A program made the translations under genes and the position numbers. DNA of 64,000 nt from Pseudomonas saliphila (GTDB taxonomy: Bacteria; Pseudomonadota; Gammaproteobacteria; Pseudomonadales; Pseudomonadaceae), in the NCBI RefSeq assembly GCF_008638345.1, contig NZ_VTVA01000001.1, forward strand, positions 124,001-188,000, written 5' to 3'. Below the pieces are notes generated by a model. The model made no database searches and had not been told where the DNA came from. It saw only the letters and a program-made list of their open reading frames with translations. Within the stretch, counting starts at the first letter, position 1. Each line of letters opens with the position of its first letter. Shown here piece by piece: positions 33,088 through 46,027 of this stretch.

Positions 33088-36000
33088 TTAGTGAAAATCC
33101 CGGCTGCGCACATCCAGGCCATCGAGCATTGGAGTGAGATCCGACAGGTGATGAGCAATGACATGAATCACCCCCTTCTCGGTTTCCAGCCGGCCTTTTA
33201 CCTGCATCAACCGTGAACCAACCAGCTCCCTGCGTTGGCGTTCGCCCAGATCGTGCCAGACCACCACATTGATCATGCCGTACTCGTCTTCCAGGGTAAC
33301 GAAGATCACGCCGCTGGCCGTACCGGGCTTCTGCCTGCCGGTTACCAGGCCTGCCACCACTACCGGTCGTCCATGCTCAAGCTGTTTCAACTCCTTTGAA
33401 CTACGGCAGCGCCTGGCTTTCAGTTGCCTGCGCAGCAGACTCAACGGATGCGGCCCCAGGGTTGTGCCGGTGGTAGCGTAATCAGCATGAATGTCTTCGC
33501 CTACCTGCGGCAACGGCAGCGCAACGCCAGCCTCTTCCGTAGCGGGCTGTCCAGCAAACAGCGGTAATTGCGGCTCCACGCCGGCTACTGCCCAGCGCGC
33601 CTTATGCCTGTGACCAGCCAGCCCGCGCAGTGCACCCGCATCGGCCAGCAATTCCCGGGCGCGATTATCCAGACGGCAGCGTTGGATCAGATCAGTCGTA
33701 TCCGAGAAGGCTCTATCAGCGCGAACGCACATGATGCGCTGAGCATCCTCTTCGCGAAAACCGCGCACCATGCGCAGCCCCAGCCGTATGGCTAGTTCGC
33801 CTCCGCGCCCCGGCTCCAGCGTGCAATCCCACTCGCTGTTTCGGGCATCCACGGGAAAGGTCTCGATGCTATGTCGCCGCGCATCCTGCAGCAGTTGATC
33901 CGGGCTATAAAAACCCATGGGCCAGCTGTTGATCAGTGCGCAGATAAAGGCCGCCGGTGCATGACATTTCAGCCAGCAGCTGGCATAGGTCAACAGGGCA
34001 AAACTGGCCGCATGGGATTCAGGGAAGCCGTAGCTGCCGAACCCCTTGATCTGCTCAAAAATGCGCGAGGCGAACTCCTGTGTATAGCCGCGTGCAAGCA
34101 TGCCTTCAGTCAGGCGTTTCTGATGCGGTTCTAGACCACCCAGGCGTTTCCAGGCGGCCATGGAACGGCGCAGCTGATCTGCCTCGCCAGGCGTATACCC
34201 CGCCGCCACGATGGCCAGCTCCATCACCTGTTCCTGAAATAACGGCACGCCCAGGGTGCGTTCGAATACCTGACACAACGCCTCGGATGGATAGGTCACC
34301 GGCTCTTCACCGTTTCGCCGGCGCAGATAGGGATGCACCATATCGCCGACGATCGGGCCAGGGCGGACAATCGCCACTTCGATGACCAGATCGTAAAAGG
34401 TCCTGGGTTTGAGTCGCGGCAGCATGGCCATCTGGGCCCGCGATTCGATCTGGAATACCCCGACGGTATCGGCCCGACTAATCATCTCGTAGGTAGCTGT
34501 ATCCTCAGCAGGAATAGTCGCCAGCGTCAGATCCCGTCCGCGATGCAAACGCAGCAGATCAAAGGTCCGGCGCAGTGCGCTGAGCATGCCCAAGGCCAGG
34601 ATATCCACCTTGAGCAGGCCGACCGCATCCAGATCATCCTTGTCCCATTGAATGATGGTGCGGTCATCCATGGCCGCGTTCTCAACCGGCACCAGGGTTT
34701 CCAGAGGCTGTTCGGAAATTACGAAACCGCCAGGGTGCTGGGAAAGATGCCGCGGAAAGCCGACAAGCTCGGCCGCCAGTGTCAATACCCGGTGCAACAC
34801 GGGATTAGCCGGATCGAAGCCCGCCTCACGGAGCCGCTCTTCGGAGGGCACCTTACTGCTCCACTTGCCGCAACACTCAGCCAGGGCGCTTATCTGATCG
34901 GGCGGTAAGCCCAGCGCCTTGGCCACATCCCGGATTGCCCCCGCGCCGCGATAACTGGAAGCTACCGCAGTGAGCGCAGCGCGGCGTCGCCCATAACGGT
35001 TGAATACATACTGGATGACTTCTTCGCGCCGATCGTGCTCGAAATCCACGTCGATATCCGGCGGCTCGTTGCGTTCCTTCGATATGAACCGCTCAAACAG
35101 CATATTCATGCGAGCTGGATCGATTTCGGTGATACCCAGCGCGAAACAGACGGCCGAATTGGCCGCCGAGCCGCGGCCCTGACAGAGAATATGGCGACTG
35201 CGGGCGAAACGGACGATGTCGTGCACCGTCAGGAAATAACTCTCGTAGTGCATGTCCGTGATCAGGGCGAGCTCCGCCTCGATTTGTTGAAGCACTTTAT
35301 CGGCCGCACCCTTGGGCCAACGCCAGCGCATGCCCTCCTCTGTCAGTTTGCGTAACCAGGAGGCGGCGGTCTGGCCCTCCGGGACCAGCTCACGGGGGTA
35401 TTGATAACGCAACTGGCCGAGGTCGAAGGTGCAGCGCTCGGCAATAAGCAGGGTTTCGGCTAACAATGACGCTGGATAAAGCTCCGGCAGCAGCAAGGTC
35501 GATCGCAAATGCCGCTCGCCATTGGCAAACAGATGCTGCCCGGCTTCGGCTACCGTGCAGTGATGCCGGATGGCGGTCATGGTGTCCTGCAGAGCGCGAC
35601 GCCCGCGGGCGTGCATATGCACATCGCCGGCCGCCACCGGGGGAATCTCCAGAGACTGCGCAAGAGCCAGCAATTGATTCAGCCGCTGCGTATCATCCGG
35701 GCCGCGATGCAATTCAACCGCTAGCCACAAACGATCGGCAAAGCGCTGTTTGAGCCAGTGCCCCGTTTCAAGGTCAGGTTGCTGCCCGGGAATCCATAGC
35801 GCCAGCAGGCCGGTAAGTGACTCATCGAAATCCTCCCGCTGCACCTTGTATTCACCTTTTGGCGCACGCCGGCGGGCAAGGGTAATGAGTCGGCACAGGT
35901 TCTGATAACCCTGAATATCCTCCACCAGCAGCACCAGTTTTAGTCCTGCATCGACGCGCATTTCACTGCCGATTATCAGGGGTACGCCGGTTTGCCGGGA

Positions 36001-36162
36001 GGCCTGCCAGGCGCGAACAATGCCCGCCAGGGTGCATTCATCAGTAATCGCCAATCCGCGATAGCCGTGCACCTTCGCCCGTTCAAACAATTCCAGCGCG
36101 CTGGAAGCGCCGCGCTGAAAACTGAAATTGGACAGGCAATGCAACTCGGCATAGTCGCTCAT
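33088..36162 (-). CDS. dnaE2: Error-prone DNA polymerase III alpha subunit
   Basis: The 1024-aa C-family polymerase is shorter than DnaE (1174 aa) and has an N-terminal PHP domain ([15 protein letters not shown]). The catalytic Asp pair is in [13 protein letters not shown], an oligonucleotide-binding fold lies near the C-terminus and the end is DnaE2-like. It carries out lesion bypass and damage-induced mutagenesis with ImuB and ImuA. The ATG at 36162 overlaps the imuB stop (ATGA); the frame stays open to 36285 within imuB but that part is not used. It is the last gene of the imuA-imuB-dnaE2 operon behind the LexA box. Confidence 0.93.
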   Translation of the reverse strand: MSDYAELHCLSNFSFQRGASSALELFERAKVHGYRGLAITDECTLAGIVRAWQASRQTGVPLIIGSEMRVDAGLKLVLLVEDIQGYQNLCRLITLARRRAPKGEYKVQREDFDESLTGLLALWIPGQQPDLETGHWLKQRFADRLWLAVELHRGPDDTQRLNQLLALAQSLEIPPVAAGDVHMHARGRRALQDTMTAIRHHCTVAEAGQHLFANGERHLRSTLLLPELYPASLLAETLLIAERCTFDLGQLRYQYPRELVPEGQTAASWLRKLTEEGMRWRWPKGAADKVLQQIEAELALITDMHYESYFLTVHDIVRFARSRHILCQGRGSAANSAVCFALGITEIDPARMNMLFERFISKERNEPPDIDVDFEHDRREEVIQYVFNRYGRRRAALTAVASSYRGAGAIRDVAKALGLPPDQISALAECCGKWSSKVPSEERLREAGFDPANPVLHRVLTLAAELVGFPRHLSQHPGGFVISEQPLETLVPVENAAMDDRTIIQWDKDDLDAVGLLKVDILALGMLSALRRTFDLLRLHRGRDLTLATIPAEDTATYEMISRADTVGVFQIESRAQMAMLPRLKPRTFYDLVIEVAIVRPGPIVGDMVHPYLRRRNGEEPVTYPSEALCQVFERTLGVPLFQEQVMELAIVAAGYTPGEADQLRRSMAAWKRLGGLEPHQKRLTEGMLARGYTQEFASRIFEQIKGFGSYGFPESHAASFALLTYASCWLKCHAPAAFICALINSWPMGFYSPDQLLQDARRHSIETFPVDARNSEWDCTLEPGRGGELAIRLGLRMVRGFREEDAQRIMCVRADRAFSDTTDLIQRCRLDNRARELLADAGALRGLAGHRHKARWAVAGVEPQLPLFAGQPATEEAGVALPLPQVGEDIHADYATTGTTLGPHPLSLLRRQLKARRCRSSKELKQLEHGRPVVVAGLVTGRQKPGTASGVIFVTLEDEYGMINVVVWHDLGERQRRELVGSRLMQVKGRLETEKGVIHVIAHHLSDLTPMLDGLDVRSRDFH

Positions 36163-37574
36163 GCGAACCACCCATGCAGCACTAATGGCCCGGTGTCCCC
36201 CACCCGTCGATAGCCCCAGGCCAGCTGACCGGATTGGGTTTCCAGCAGGTAATAATCCCGGCGGACATCGCCGCCATCCCACCAACCCGACTCGATGCGT
36301 TCAGGGCCTGCCAGGATCTGGAACCCGGAAAATTGCATTGCAACCGGCTCATTCAATAACCAGCCGGGACGCAGCCCTTGAATCCGGGTAGCAGCAGCCT
36401 GCCCGGCCTGGTTGCCGGTCTGCCATGCCCGCTCTGGCCGATGATCGGCTTGCTGCTGCAGCCCCGTAACCGCGTTATCCCCAAGCCGGGCCCGCAGGCG
36501 TTCGCGCAGCTGTTCCCAGGGCAGCGATTGCTGCGGGCGCTCGGTAAAGAGCTCGCGATACTCCGGTACAAAAACAGGTAAATCCCGGGCAATCAGCCGC
36601 AGCGCCAGCACCGGTTCAGGCAACTGCAGCTGTTCAAGCCGGCCGCGGGTCAGTTCAAACAGCATGGACGGCTCACGCTCGATACTCAGCAGACCGATGG
36701 GCAGCAGCGTGTCATTCCGGCCCCGATGCTCCATGTGCAGGGTAAATCGCTGCACCCCACTGTCTCGACCCGCCAGATAGGCGGCTAGGTCAGCAATCAG
36801 GCGGCGCAGGGGAAACAGCAGTGCCTGATGGGACTCGACTTCGAAATTCAATTCGATACGGCTGTCGAAGAAATCTGGCGGGGCATAACAATCCAGTGCC
36901 AGATGCCGAGCACCCAGCAGGGTATCGACATGCATGAGCACTTCCTTGCTGAAACGCCGCGCAATGCTGTCGCGGGGCAATGTCAGGATGTGCCCGAAGA
37001 GCCTGATACCCATTCGCGAAAACGCGGTGGCAGCGCTGCGCTCCAACCCCAGACGATCGACCGGCATCTGGGCAAGAACCTTTTGCAGCTGCTCATCATT
37101 AACGGCTAATCCATCATGACTATTCACCAGGGCTCGCGCCGCCGCGGCATTGGGCGCCACCACGATCCGGTGCTGAAAGCCCAGCGCGGTCAGCTCCTGG
37201 CGCAGCAGCGCCTCAAAGCGCGGCCAGGGGCCAAACAGGCTGTAACTGGATTGCACTTCAACCAGCAAGGCACGCGGATAATGCACGCTGACATGCGAAC
37301 TGAAGCGATACGCCCAGGCAGCCAGAAATTGATGCCAGCGTTCGATGTCGGCCGAATCGTATTCCGCCGTGGCGAAGGCGTGGGTTATAGCGTGGGCGGC
37401 GGTCAGGGATTGGCCAGACCGCAAGCCAAGCTCGCGGGCCGCGGAATTCATAGTCTGCAACACGCGACGCTGGGCCGAGCCACTCAGCAATACCAGTGGC
37501 GCATCCGCATCAGCGCGGGCCCGGAGGACAGCGTCCAATGCCAATTGCGGAAAGAGAATACAAGCCCAGCGCAT
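36159..37574 (-). CDS. imuB: ImuB, Y-family polymerase-like mutagenesis protein
   Basis: This 471-aa Y-family polymerase-like protein starts [17 protein letters not shown], where active polymerases have the metal-binding Asp in an F-x-D pattern. As in known ImuB proteins those acidic residues are missing, so it is thought to be a non-catalytic hub binding DnaE2, ImuA and the beta clamp. A likely clamp-binding segment is expected in the central part; I did not pin it down. It begins 9 bases after the imuA stop and ends in a 4-base overlap with dnaE2. Identity is secure from the operon and the degenerate active site. Confidence 0.9.
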   Translation of the reverse strand: MRWACILFPQLALDAVLRARADADAPLVLLSGSAQRRVLQTMNSAARELGLRSGQSLTAAHAITHAFATAEYDSADIERWHQFLAAWAYRFSSHVSVHYPRALLVEVQSSYSLFGPWPRFEALLRQELTALGFQHRIVVAPNAAAARALVNSHDGLAVNDEQLQKVLAQMPVDRLGLERSAATAFSRMGIRLFGHILTLPRDSIARRFSKEVLMHVDTLLGARHLALDCYAPPDFFDSRIELNFEVESHQALLFPLRRLIADLAAYLAGRDSGVQRFTLHMEHRGRNDTLLPIGLLSIEREPSMLFELTRGRLEQLQLPEPVLALRLIARDLPVFVPEYRELFTERPQQSLPWEQLRERLRARLGDNAVTGLQQQADHRPERAWQTGNQAGQAAATRIQGLRPGWLLNEPVAMQFSGFQILAGPERIESGWWDGGDVRRDYYLLETQSGQLAWGYRRVGDTGPLVLHGWFA

Positions 37575-37583
37575 AATGAATTC

Positions 37584-38201
37584 TCAATGCCACGCGGCGA
37601 AAGGAACCGGCGTAACGGGCGCGATACCGCCCCGGCATTTGAGCACGCGCAACTGGTTGGTCGCCGACTCGACTAACAGGCGCAGCGCGGCGGGGGAAGG
37701 ATTCACTGCCTCCTCGGCCGGGCGATAGGCAAAGGCCAGGGTTTGGCCGGATTCGGCGGCCACCTGTAACCGTCGCATGGCGCGATCGTTCGCCCGCTGC
37801 GGCCAACACAGCACGGCACCACAGCATCCAGAACGCAGGCACTGCTCGGCCGCCCAAAGCGCTTCTGTTCCCTGGGTGTTAACGATTATCAGGTGGCGCA
37901 AATCGATCCCTGCTGCGTGCCAGGCCGGCGCAAAGGGCACATGGGGCGGCGCTACAAGTACCACCTTTTCTCCCGCCTGGGTCAGACGCGCCAGCATCGG
38001 CCATAACAGTCGCAGCTCACCTGTGCCCTCCGCCTGAATCAGAATTTCACTCAGCGCAGCCAGGGGCCAGCCGCCAGAGGGCAACATTGCATCCAGCTGC
38101 GCATTCCCGGTGGGATGACCGCTACGGAGGGTGCTGATGTGCCGGCCTTTCCAGATCCGGCGTTGATCCAGCAGAGCATCCAGCGCTACGATAGCACCCA
38201 T
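37584..38201 (-). CDS. imuA: ImuA, SOS mutagenesis accessory protein
   Basis: The 205-aa protein is of the ImuA/SulA-like type related to the RecA fold, with LDAMLPSGGWPLAALSEILIQ near residues 33-53, which takes the place of the RecA Walker A region. It works with ImuB and DnaE2 in damage-induced mutagenesis. The start ATG overlaps the stop of a 22-codon leader ORF by one base (TGATG), with GGGGCG upstream. A LexA box lies 85 bases before the start. In many pseudomonads lexA2 precedes imuA; here it does not. Confidence 0.88.
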   Translation of the reverse strand: MGAIVALDALLDQRRIWKGRHISTLRSGHPTGNAQLDAMLPSGGWPLAALSEILIQAEGTGELRLLWPMLARLTQAGEKVVLVAPPHVPFAPAWHAAGIDLRHLIIVNTQGTEALWAAEQCLRSGCCGAVLCWPQRANDRAMRRLQVAAESGQTLAFAYRPAEEAVNPSPAALRLLVESATNQLRVLKCRGGIAPVTPVPFAAWH

Positions 38202-38269
38202 CAGTACGCCCCACGCATGGCATCAGCGCGCAGCAGATCAAGAGTGAAATGAGGAATCAAGCGAAGCAT
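38201..38269 (-). CDS. Leader ORF (22 aa) coupled to imuA
   Basis: A frame of 22 codons (starting MLRLIPHFTLDLLRADAM) has AAGGTGG 5 bases before its ATG, a better ribosome site than that of imuA. Its TGA stop shares one base with the imuA ATG. It lies directly behind the LexA box. It may serve to load ribosomes for imuA or be a remnant of a longer upstream gene. No known family is visible. Confidence 0.45.
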   Translation of the reverse strand: MLRLIPHFTLDLLRADAMRGAY

Positions 38270-38285
38270 ACAGACCACCTTTTTA

Positions 38286-38301
38286 CTGTATATGCATACA
38301 G
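38286..38301 (-). promoter_or_regulatory. LexA (SOS) box of the imu operon
   Basis: CTGTATATGCATACAG matches the gammaproteobacterial LexA consensus CTG-N10-CAG with an AT-rich core. It lies 17-32 bases before the leader ORF and 85 bases before imuA, as expected for an SOS-induced promoter. Confidence 0.88.
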
Positions 38302-38464
38302 CATATTCAGGGGGAGTCTACGGGTCAATCTGAATTCGGGCAAGTGGATGAGCGGCCCAGAATCTATTCACTATGGCTCACGCTGAACGCGGCCACCTGG
38401 GGGTGTCGTGCGCCTGCGCGACGTTTCTGGTTCTCAAATATGCACATTGTAGAGCTCGAACGCA

Positions 38465-38490
38465 GCCCGGGGCGCTAGAGGCCCCCGGGC
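38465..38490 (-). terminator. Hairpin after ispD, possible terminator
   Basis: Arms GCCCGGGG and CCCCGGGC with a 10-base loop, 17 bases past the ispD stop on the minus strand. There is no T-run. The gap 38302-38464 between it and the LexA box shows nothing else. Confidence 0.4.
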
Positions 38491-38506
38491 AAACTGAAGG
38501 CAGGAG

Positions 38507-39211
38507 TCAATCGTTATCAGATAGCTTAGTGGCGGCAAGCCAATCCAGATCTTCGGGGCGGGTGACCTTGATGTTGTCAGCACGCCCCTCGACCAGCAGC
38601 GGCGCCTGACCGGCCCACTCCATTGCAGAGGCCTCATCGGTGATAGTCGCCCCAGCAGCCAGCGCACCGGACAAGGCGGTGCGCAGTGCATCCAGGCGAA
38701 ACATCTGTGGCGTATAGGCTTGCCAGAACAGCGAGCGATCCGGCGTGGCCGTCACCCGGCGATCGGCGCCAGCCTGCTTGAGGGTATCGCGCACTGGCAC
38801 AGCCAACAGACCGCCTACCGGATCGTCCGCCAGCGTTGCCAATAGTCTGTGCAAATCGGTCACGGCCAGATTGGGACGGGCCGCATCATGTACCAGTACC
38901 CAATCATCAGGCTTTGCGCCCAGAGCAGCCAACACGTCCAGGCCATTCAAGACCGAATCGGCGCGCTCTCGCCCGCCTGGGGCGATACGAATCCGCATGT
39001 CTTGTGCACAGGGTAGTTCAGGCCAGTAGGGATCATCTTCAGCCAGGCTGACGACCAGCCCCTGCAGACCGGGCTGGTTCAGAAAGCAATCAAGGGTATG
39101 CTCTATGAGGCTGCGACCAGCCAGGGGGAGGTATTGCTTGGGACGGTCCGCCTGCATGCGCGAGCCGATACCGGCGGCGGGGATGACGACCCAGAACGGC
39201 AGATCACTCAT
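38507..39211 (-). CDS. ispD: 2-C-methyl-D-erythritol 4-phosphate cytidylyltransferase
   Basis: The 234-aa nucleotidyltransferase has the N-terminal CTP-binding signature PAAGIGSRMQADRPKQY, and VLVHDAARPNL in the middle, both diagnostic of IspD. It makes CDP-methylerythritol, the third step of the MEP isoprenoid pathway; Dxr of the same pathway is encoded at 59 kb. It starts 3 bases after the ftsB stop and is the last gene of the eno-ftsB-ispD group. In Pseudomonas it is usually followed by other genes, ispF among them; here the imu cassette comes next. Confidence 0.95.
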   Translation of the reverse strand: MSDLPFWVVIPAAGIGSRMQADRPKQYLPLAGRSLIEHTLDCFLNQPGLQGLVVSLAEDDPYWPELPCAQDMRIRIAPGGRERADSVLNGLDVLAALGAKPDDWVLVHDAARPNLAVTDLHRLLATLADDPVGGLLAVPVRDTLKQAGADRRVTATPDRSLFWQAYTPQMFRLDALRTALSGALAAGATITDEASAMEWAGQAPLLVEGRADNIKVTRPEDLDWLAATKLSDND

Positions 39212-39214
39212 TCG

Positions 39215-39487
39215 TCACTCGGAACTCAATTGATACAGCGTCTCGCCATCGCGGATCATGCCGAGTTCTTTCCTGGCGCGTTCCTCGATGGTTTCCAGAC
39301 CCTGCTTGAGCTCGATCACCTCGGCAGTCAGTACGCGATTACGCTCCAGCAACTGCTCGTTCTCACGTTTCTGCTCGGCGATCTGCTGGCTGAGCTGGGT
39401 GACATGCGCCAGGCTACCCTCGCCTACCCACAAACGATATTGCAGGCCAGCCAGCATTACCAGTGCAATTACCCAGAGCCACTTCAC
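39215..39487 (-). CDS. ftsB: Cell division protein FtsB
   Basis: The 90-aa protein has a single N-terminal membrane helix (WLWVIALVMLAGLQYRLWVG), then a coiled coil (LSQQIAEQKRENEQLLERNR) and a short C-terminal part. That is exactly the FtsB/DivIC layout and length. It forms the FtsQLB complex that activates septal peptidoglycan synthesis. Position between eno and ispD is the standard one in Pseudomonas. It lies 136 bases after eno and is followed at once by ispD. Confidence 0.93.
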   Translation of the reverse strand: MKWLWVIALVMLAGLQYRLWVGEGSLAHVTQLSQQIAEQKRENEQLLERNRVLTAEVIELKQGLETIEERARKELGMIRDGETLYQLSSE

Positions 39488-39623
39488 GTATTGTCGCCTC
39501 CCATGGCGTTACTTATTCTGCGCCCGTTGCCAGCCTACCAGTCTCTGAACCAGGAACACGAGCCAGAAACGACGAGGCGCTGAACAATGCCAGCGCCCGT
39601 CAGGTGTCGTCAAGGATCAGCAA

Positions 39624-40931
<1,308 letters not shown>

Positions 40932-40970
40932 TTAATCGTCCGAGAATAGATCAGCTACTGCGCGACAAGT

Positions 40971-43544
<2,574 letters not shown>

Positions 43545-43624
43545 TCAGGATACCAGACGCCCCCGGTTTGCTCAATCCGAAAGCACCGACTCTGGCAGGC
43601 CCCACAGCTTCGCCACGCGGGACC

Positions 43625-44965
43625 TCAGGGTAGCGACACCTGCGCGGCTGGCTGCCATTCGAGTCGCCAGCCAGATTGATCGTCGTTGACGCTGAACGCC
43701 TCGGCATTCCAGCGCCCGGCCACCGACACCAGCTCACCGTCACAAAACAATAACGGCACCGCAGGACGCAACCACGCAGGGATACCCGCTTCCTGAAACA
43801 GTTGCTTGAGCGACCGATGGGGTCGCCCGGTCAGCTTGAGACGTTCACCACCCTGGCGGTAACCAATATGCCAGTTACCCGGACGATAGCTGATGCCGCC
43901 CTGGGCCTGCCGCATGCACAACACACCGTTACCACCGGCCAGCAGCGTATCGCCGAACGCCGCCAACGGCTGCGACACGCCGGCAGCAACACCGGTGATC
44001 GGTTGCTGCCACAGGTGTCCGGCGGAGCGACGCAGCTGATAATCGTCAATCTGCACCACGGGCTGGCTGTCGTCTGCCGCGCCGAGCTGATCGAGCACCG
44101 CGGCAGACTGCCGATGGTCGGGCGTGCGCTTGCCATGCAGCTGCAACCAGTAGCGCAGCAGGTTGTTCTGCCGGGCTGGAGACAGCGATAGCAGTACATC
44201 AAGCTGTAACGCCGACCAGGGCTGTAACCAGGGATCTGCAGCGCATAGCTGCGCGCGCTCAAGGTCCTCGGCCGCCCGCTCATCGAGCAGACTGTTGGCC
44301 TCGGCCACATGCTCAACCAGGCGCATCAGACTGGCATCCACCATCGGCCAATGCTGACGCAATACCGGCAATATTTGATGTCGCAGAGTAGTACGAGCGA
44401 ACCGTGCGTCGGTATTTGCCGGATCGTCAATCCAGCGCAGTGCCTGCTGCTGAGCCCAGACCTCGAGCTCGCTGCGGGGCCAGCCAAGCAGCGGCCGGAA
44501 TAACTGACCGCTTCCCAGCTGGCGGCGGGGCGGCATGCCGGTCAACCCGCGCAAGCCAGTGCCTCGCACGAGACGAAACAAGAGTGTCTCCAGCTGATCA
44601 TCCAGATGATGCGCCAGCAACAACACATCCTCCGGCCCGATGAGCGAGGCGAAAGCCTCATAGCGCGCGTTGCGCGCAGCGGCTTCGATGCTGGCACCCG
44701 GCTCGAGCTGGACGTGTTTGATGTGCAGTGAAATATTGCGCAGGGCGCATTGCTGCTCGCAATGCTCAACCCATTTATCGGCAAGCGGATGTAGGCCGTG
44801 GTGCACATGAATGGCGACCACGGGGGGTAGAGAGTGAATCTTGCCCAGCTGCGTCAGCGCCTCGAGCAACACCATCGAGTCCAGACCGCCAGACAGCCCC
44901 AGCCACCAGACCGGAGCTTGCGCGCAGTGCGCCAATTGCTCATGCAGCGCCTGCGGGGTGAACAT
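43625..44965 (-). CDS. tilS: tRNA(Ile)-lysidine synthase
   Basis: The 446-aa enzyme has the PP-loop GLSGGLDSMVLLEAL at about residues 22-36, followed by AIHVHHGLHP. TilS-specific central and C-terminal substrate-binding domains follow (RPHRSLKQLFQEAGIPAWLR near the end). It attaches lysine to C34 of the AUA-reading tRNA(Ile), changing its codon and amino acid identity. It begins 2 bases after the accA stop, as usual in Pseudomonas. Length is normal. Confidence 0.94.
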   Translation of the reverse strand: MFTPQALHEQLAHCAQAPVWWLGLSGGLDSMVLLEALTQLGKIHSLPPVVAIHVHHGLHPLADKWVEHCEQQCALRNISLHIKHVQLEPGASIEAAARNARYEAFASLIGPEDVLLLAHHLDDQLETLLFRLVRGTGLRGLTGMPPRRQLGSGQLFRPLLGWPRSELEVWAQQQALRWIDDPANTDARFARTTLRHQILPVLRQHWPMVDASLMRLVEHVAEANSLLDERAAEDLERAQLCAADPWLQPWSALQLDVLLSLSPARQNNLLRYWLQLHGKRTPDHRQSAAVLDQLGAADDSQPVVQIDDYQLRRSAGHLWQQPITGVAAGVSQPLAAFGDTLLAGGNGVLCMRQAQGGISYRPGNWHIGYRQGGERLKLTGRPHRSLKQLFQEAGIPAWLRPAVPLLFCDGELVSVAGRWNAEAFSVNDDQSGWRLEWQPAAQVSLP

Positions 44966-44967
44966 GA

Positions 44968-45924
44968 TTACTTGATGCCGAAAGCCATCAGGCGATCATA
45001 ACGGCTGTCGAGTAACGCCTCGGGCGAATAATTATCCAGCGCCGCCAGCTCAGCGAGCAACTGCGCCTTGATCCGCGCTGCCATTTCCTCCGGCTGGCGA
45101 TGTGCCCCACCCAACGGCTCAGGGATCAGATTATCCACCAGACCCAGCTCCTTCAGGCGCGCAGCGGTGATGCCCATGGCTTCGGCGGCTTCAGCAGCCT
45201 TCTCGGACTTCTTCCACAGAATCGACGCACAACCCTCGGGCGAAATCACCGAATACGTCGAATACTGCAGCATCATCAACCGGTCACAGACGCCAATTGC
45301 CAGCGCCCCACCCGATCCGCCTTCGCCAATCACCGTCGATATGATAGGCGTCTTCAGGCGCGACATGATCTGCAGGTTCCAGGCGATCGCCTCACTTTGG
45401 CCGCGCTCTTCAGCATCGATGCCCGGATAGGCGCCGGGGGTGTCGATGAACGTCAGAATGGGCATCTTGAAGCGTTCTGCCAACTGCATCAGGCGGCAGG
45501 CCTTGCGATAGCCCTCTGGCTTGGGCATACCGAAGTTGCGGCGGACCTTCTCTTTTACCGCGCGGCCTTTCTGGTGACCGATAACCATAACCGGGCGGTC
45601 ATCCAGACGTGCCATACCGCCGACAATCGCCGCGTCATCCGCGAAATGCCGGTCGCCGTGCATTTCTTCGAAATCGGTAAAGATGTGCTGAATATAATCC
45701 AGCGTGTAGGGACGCTGCGGATGCCGCGCCATTTGCGCGACCTGCCAGCTGGACAGATTGGAGAAGATGCTCTCGGTGAGCGACTTGCTCTTGTCCTGAA
45801 GCCGGGTGATCTCATCGGTGATATTCAGCGAATTATCAGTACCGACCAATCTCAGCTCTTCAATCTTGGCCTGCAGATCGGCAATGGGGTGTTCAAATTC
45901 AAGGTAATTCTGACTTTTGCTCAT
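44968..45924 (-). CDS. accA: Acetyl-CoA carboxylase carboxyltransferase subunit alpha
   Basis: The 318-aa AccA has the start [18 protein letters not shown], the coenzyme A binding [20 protein letters not shown] and [16 protein letters not shown], which forms the oxyanion hole. With AccD it forms the carboxyltransferase that makes malonyl-CoA for fatty acid synthesis. It follows dnaE by 103 bases in the conserved dnaE-accA-tilS order. Length and motifs are those of the family. Confidence 0.97.
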   Translation of the reverse strand: MSKSQNYLEFEHPIADLQAKIEELRLVGTDNSLNITDEITRLQDKSKSLTESIFSNLSSWQVAQMARHPQRPYTLDYIQHIFTDFEEMHGDRHFADDAAIVGGMARLDDRPVMVIGHQKGRAVKEKVRRNFGMPKPEGYRKACRLMQLAERFKMPILTFIDTPGAYPGIDAEERGQSEAIAWNLQIMSRLKTPIISTVIGEGGSGGALAIGVCDRLMMLQYSTYSVISPEGCASILWKKSEKAAEAAEAMGITAARLKELGLVDNLIPEPLGGAHRQPEEMAARIKAQLLAELAALDNYSPEALLDSRYDRLMAFGIK

Positions 45925-46027
45925 AGGCGTACATCATCCGCGTGGCCCATGCTGGGCATTCAATTTTTTGCGTTACCTTACGGGAATGCCTGACCTGCGT
46001 CGAGCAGGCCGGCGGCCGAGGTCGCGG

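Noticed and set aside
36163-36285. Longer N-terminus for dnaE2
   Set aside because: It would lie inside imuB. The ATGA overlap at 36162-36159 and the family start (MSDYAELHC) decide for the shorter form.
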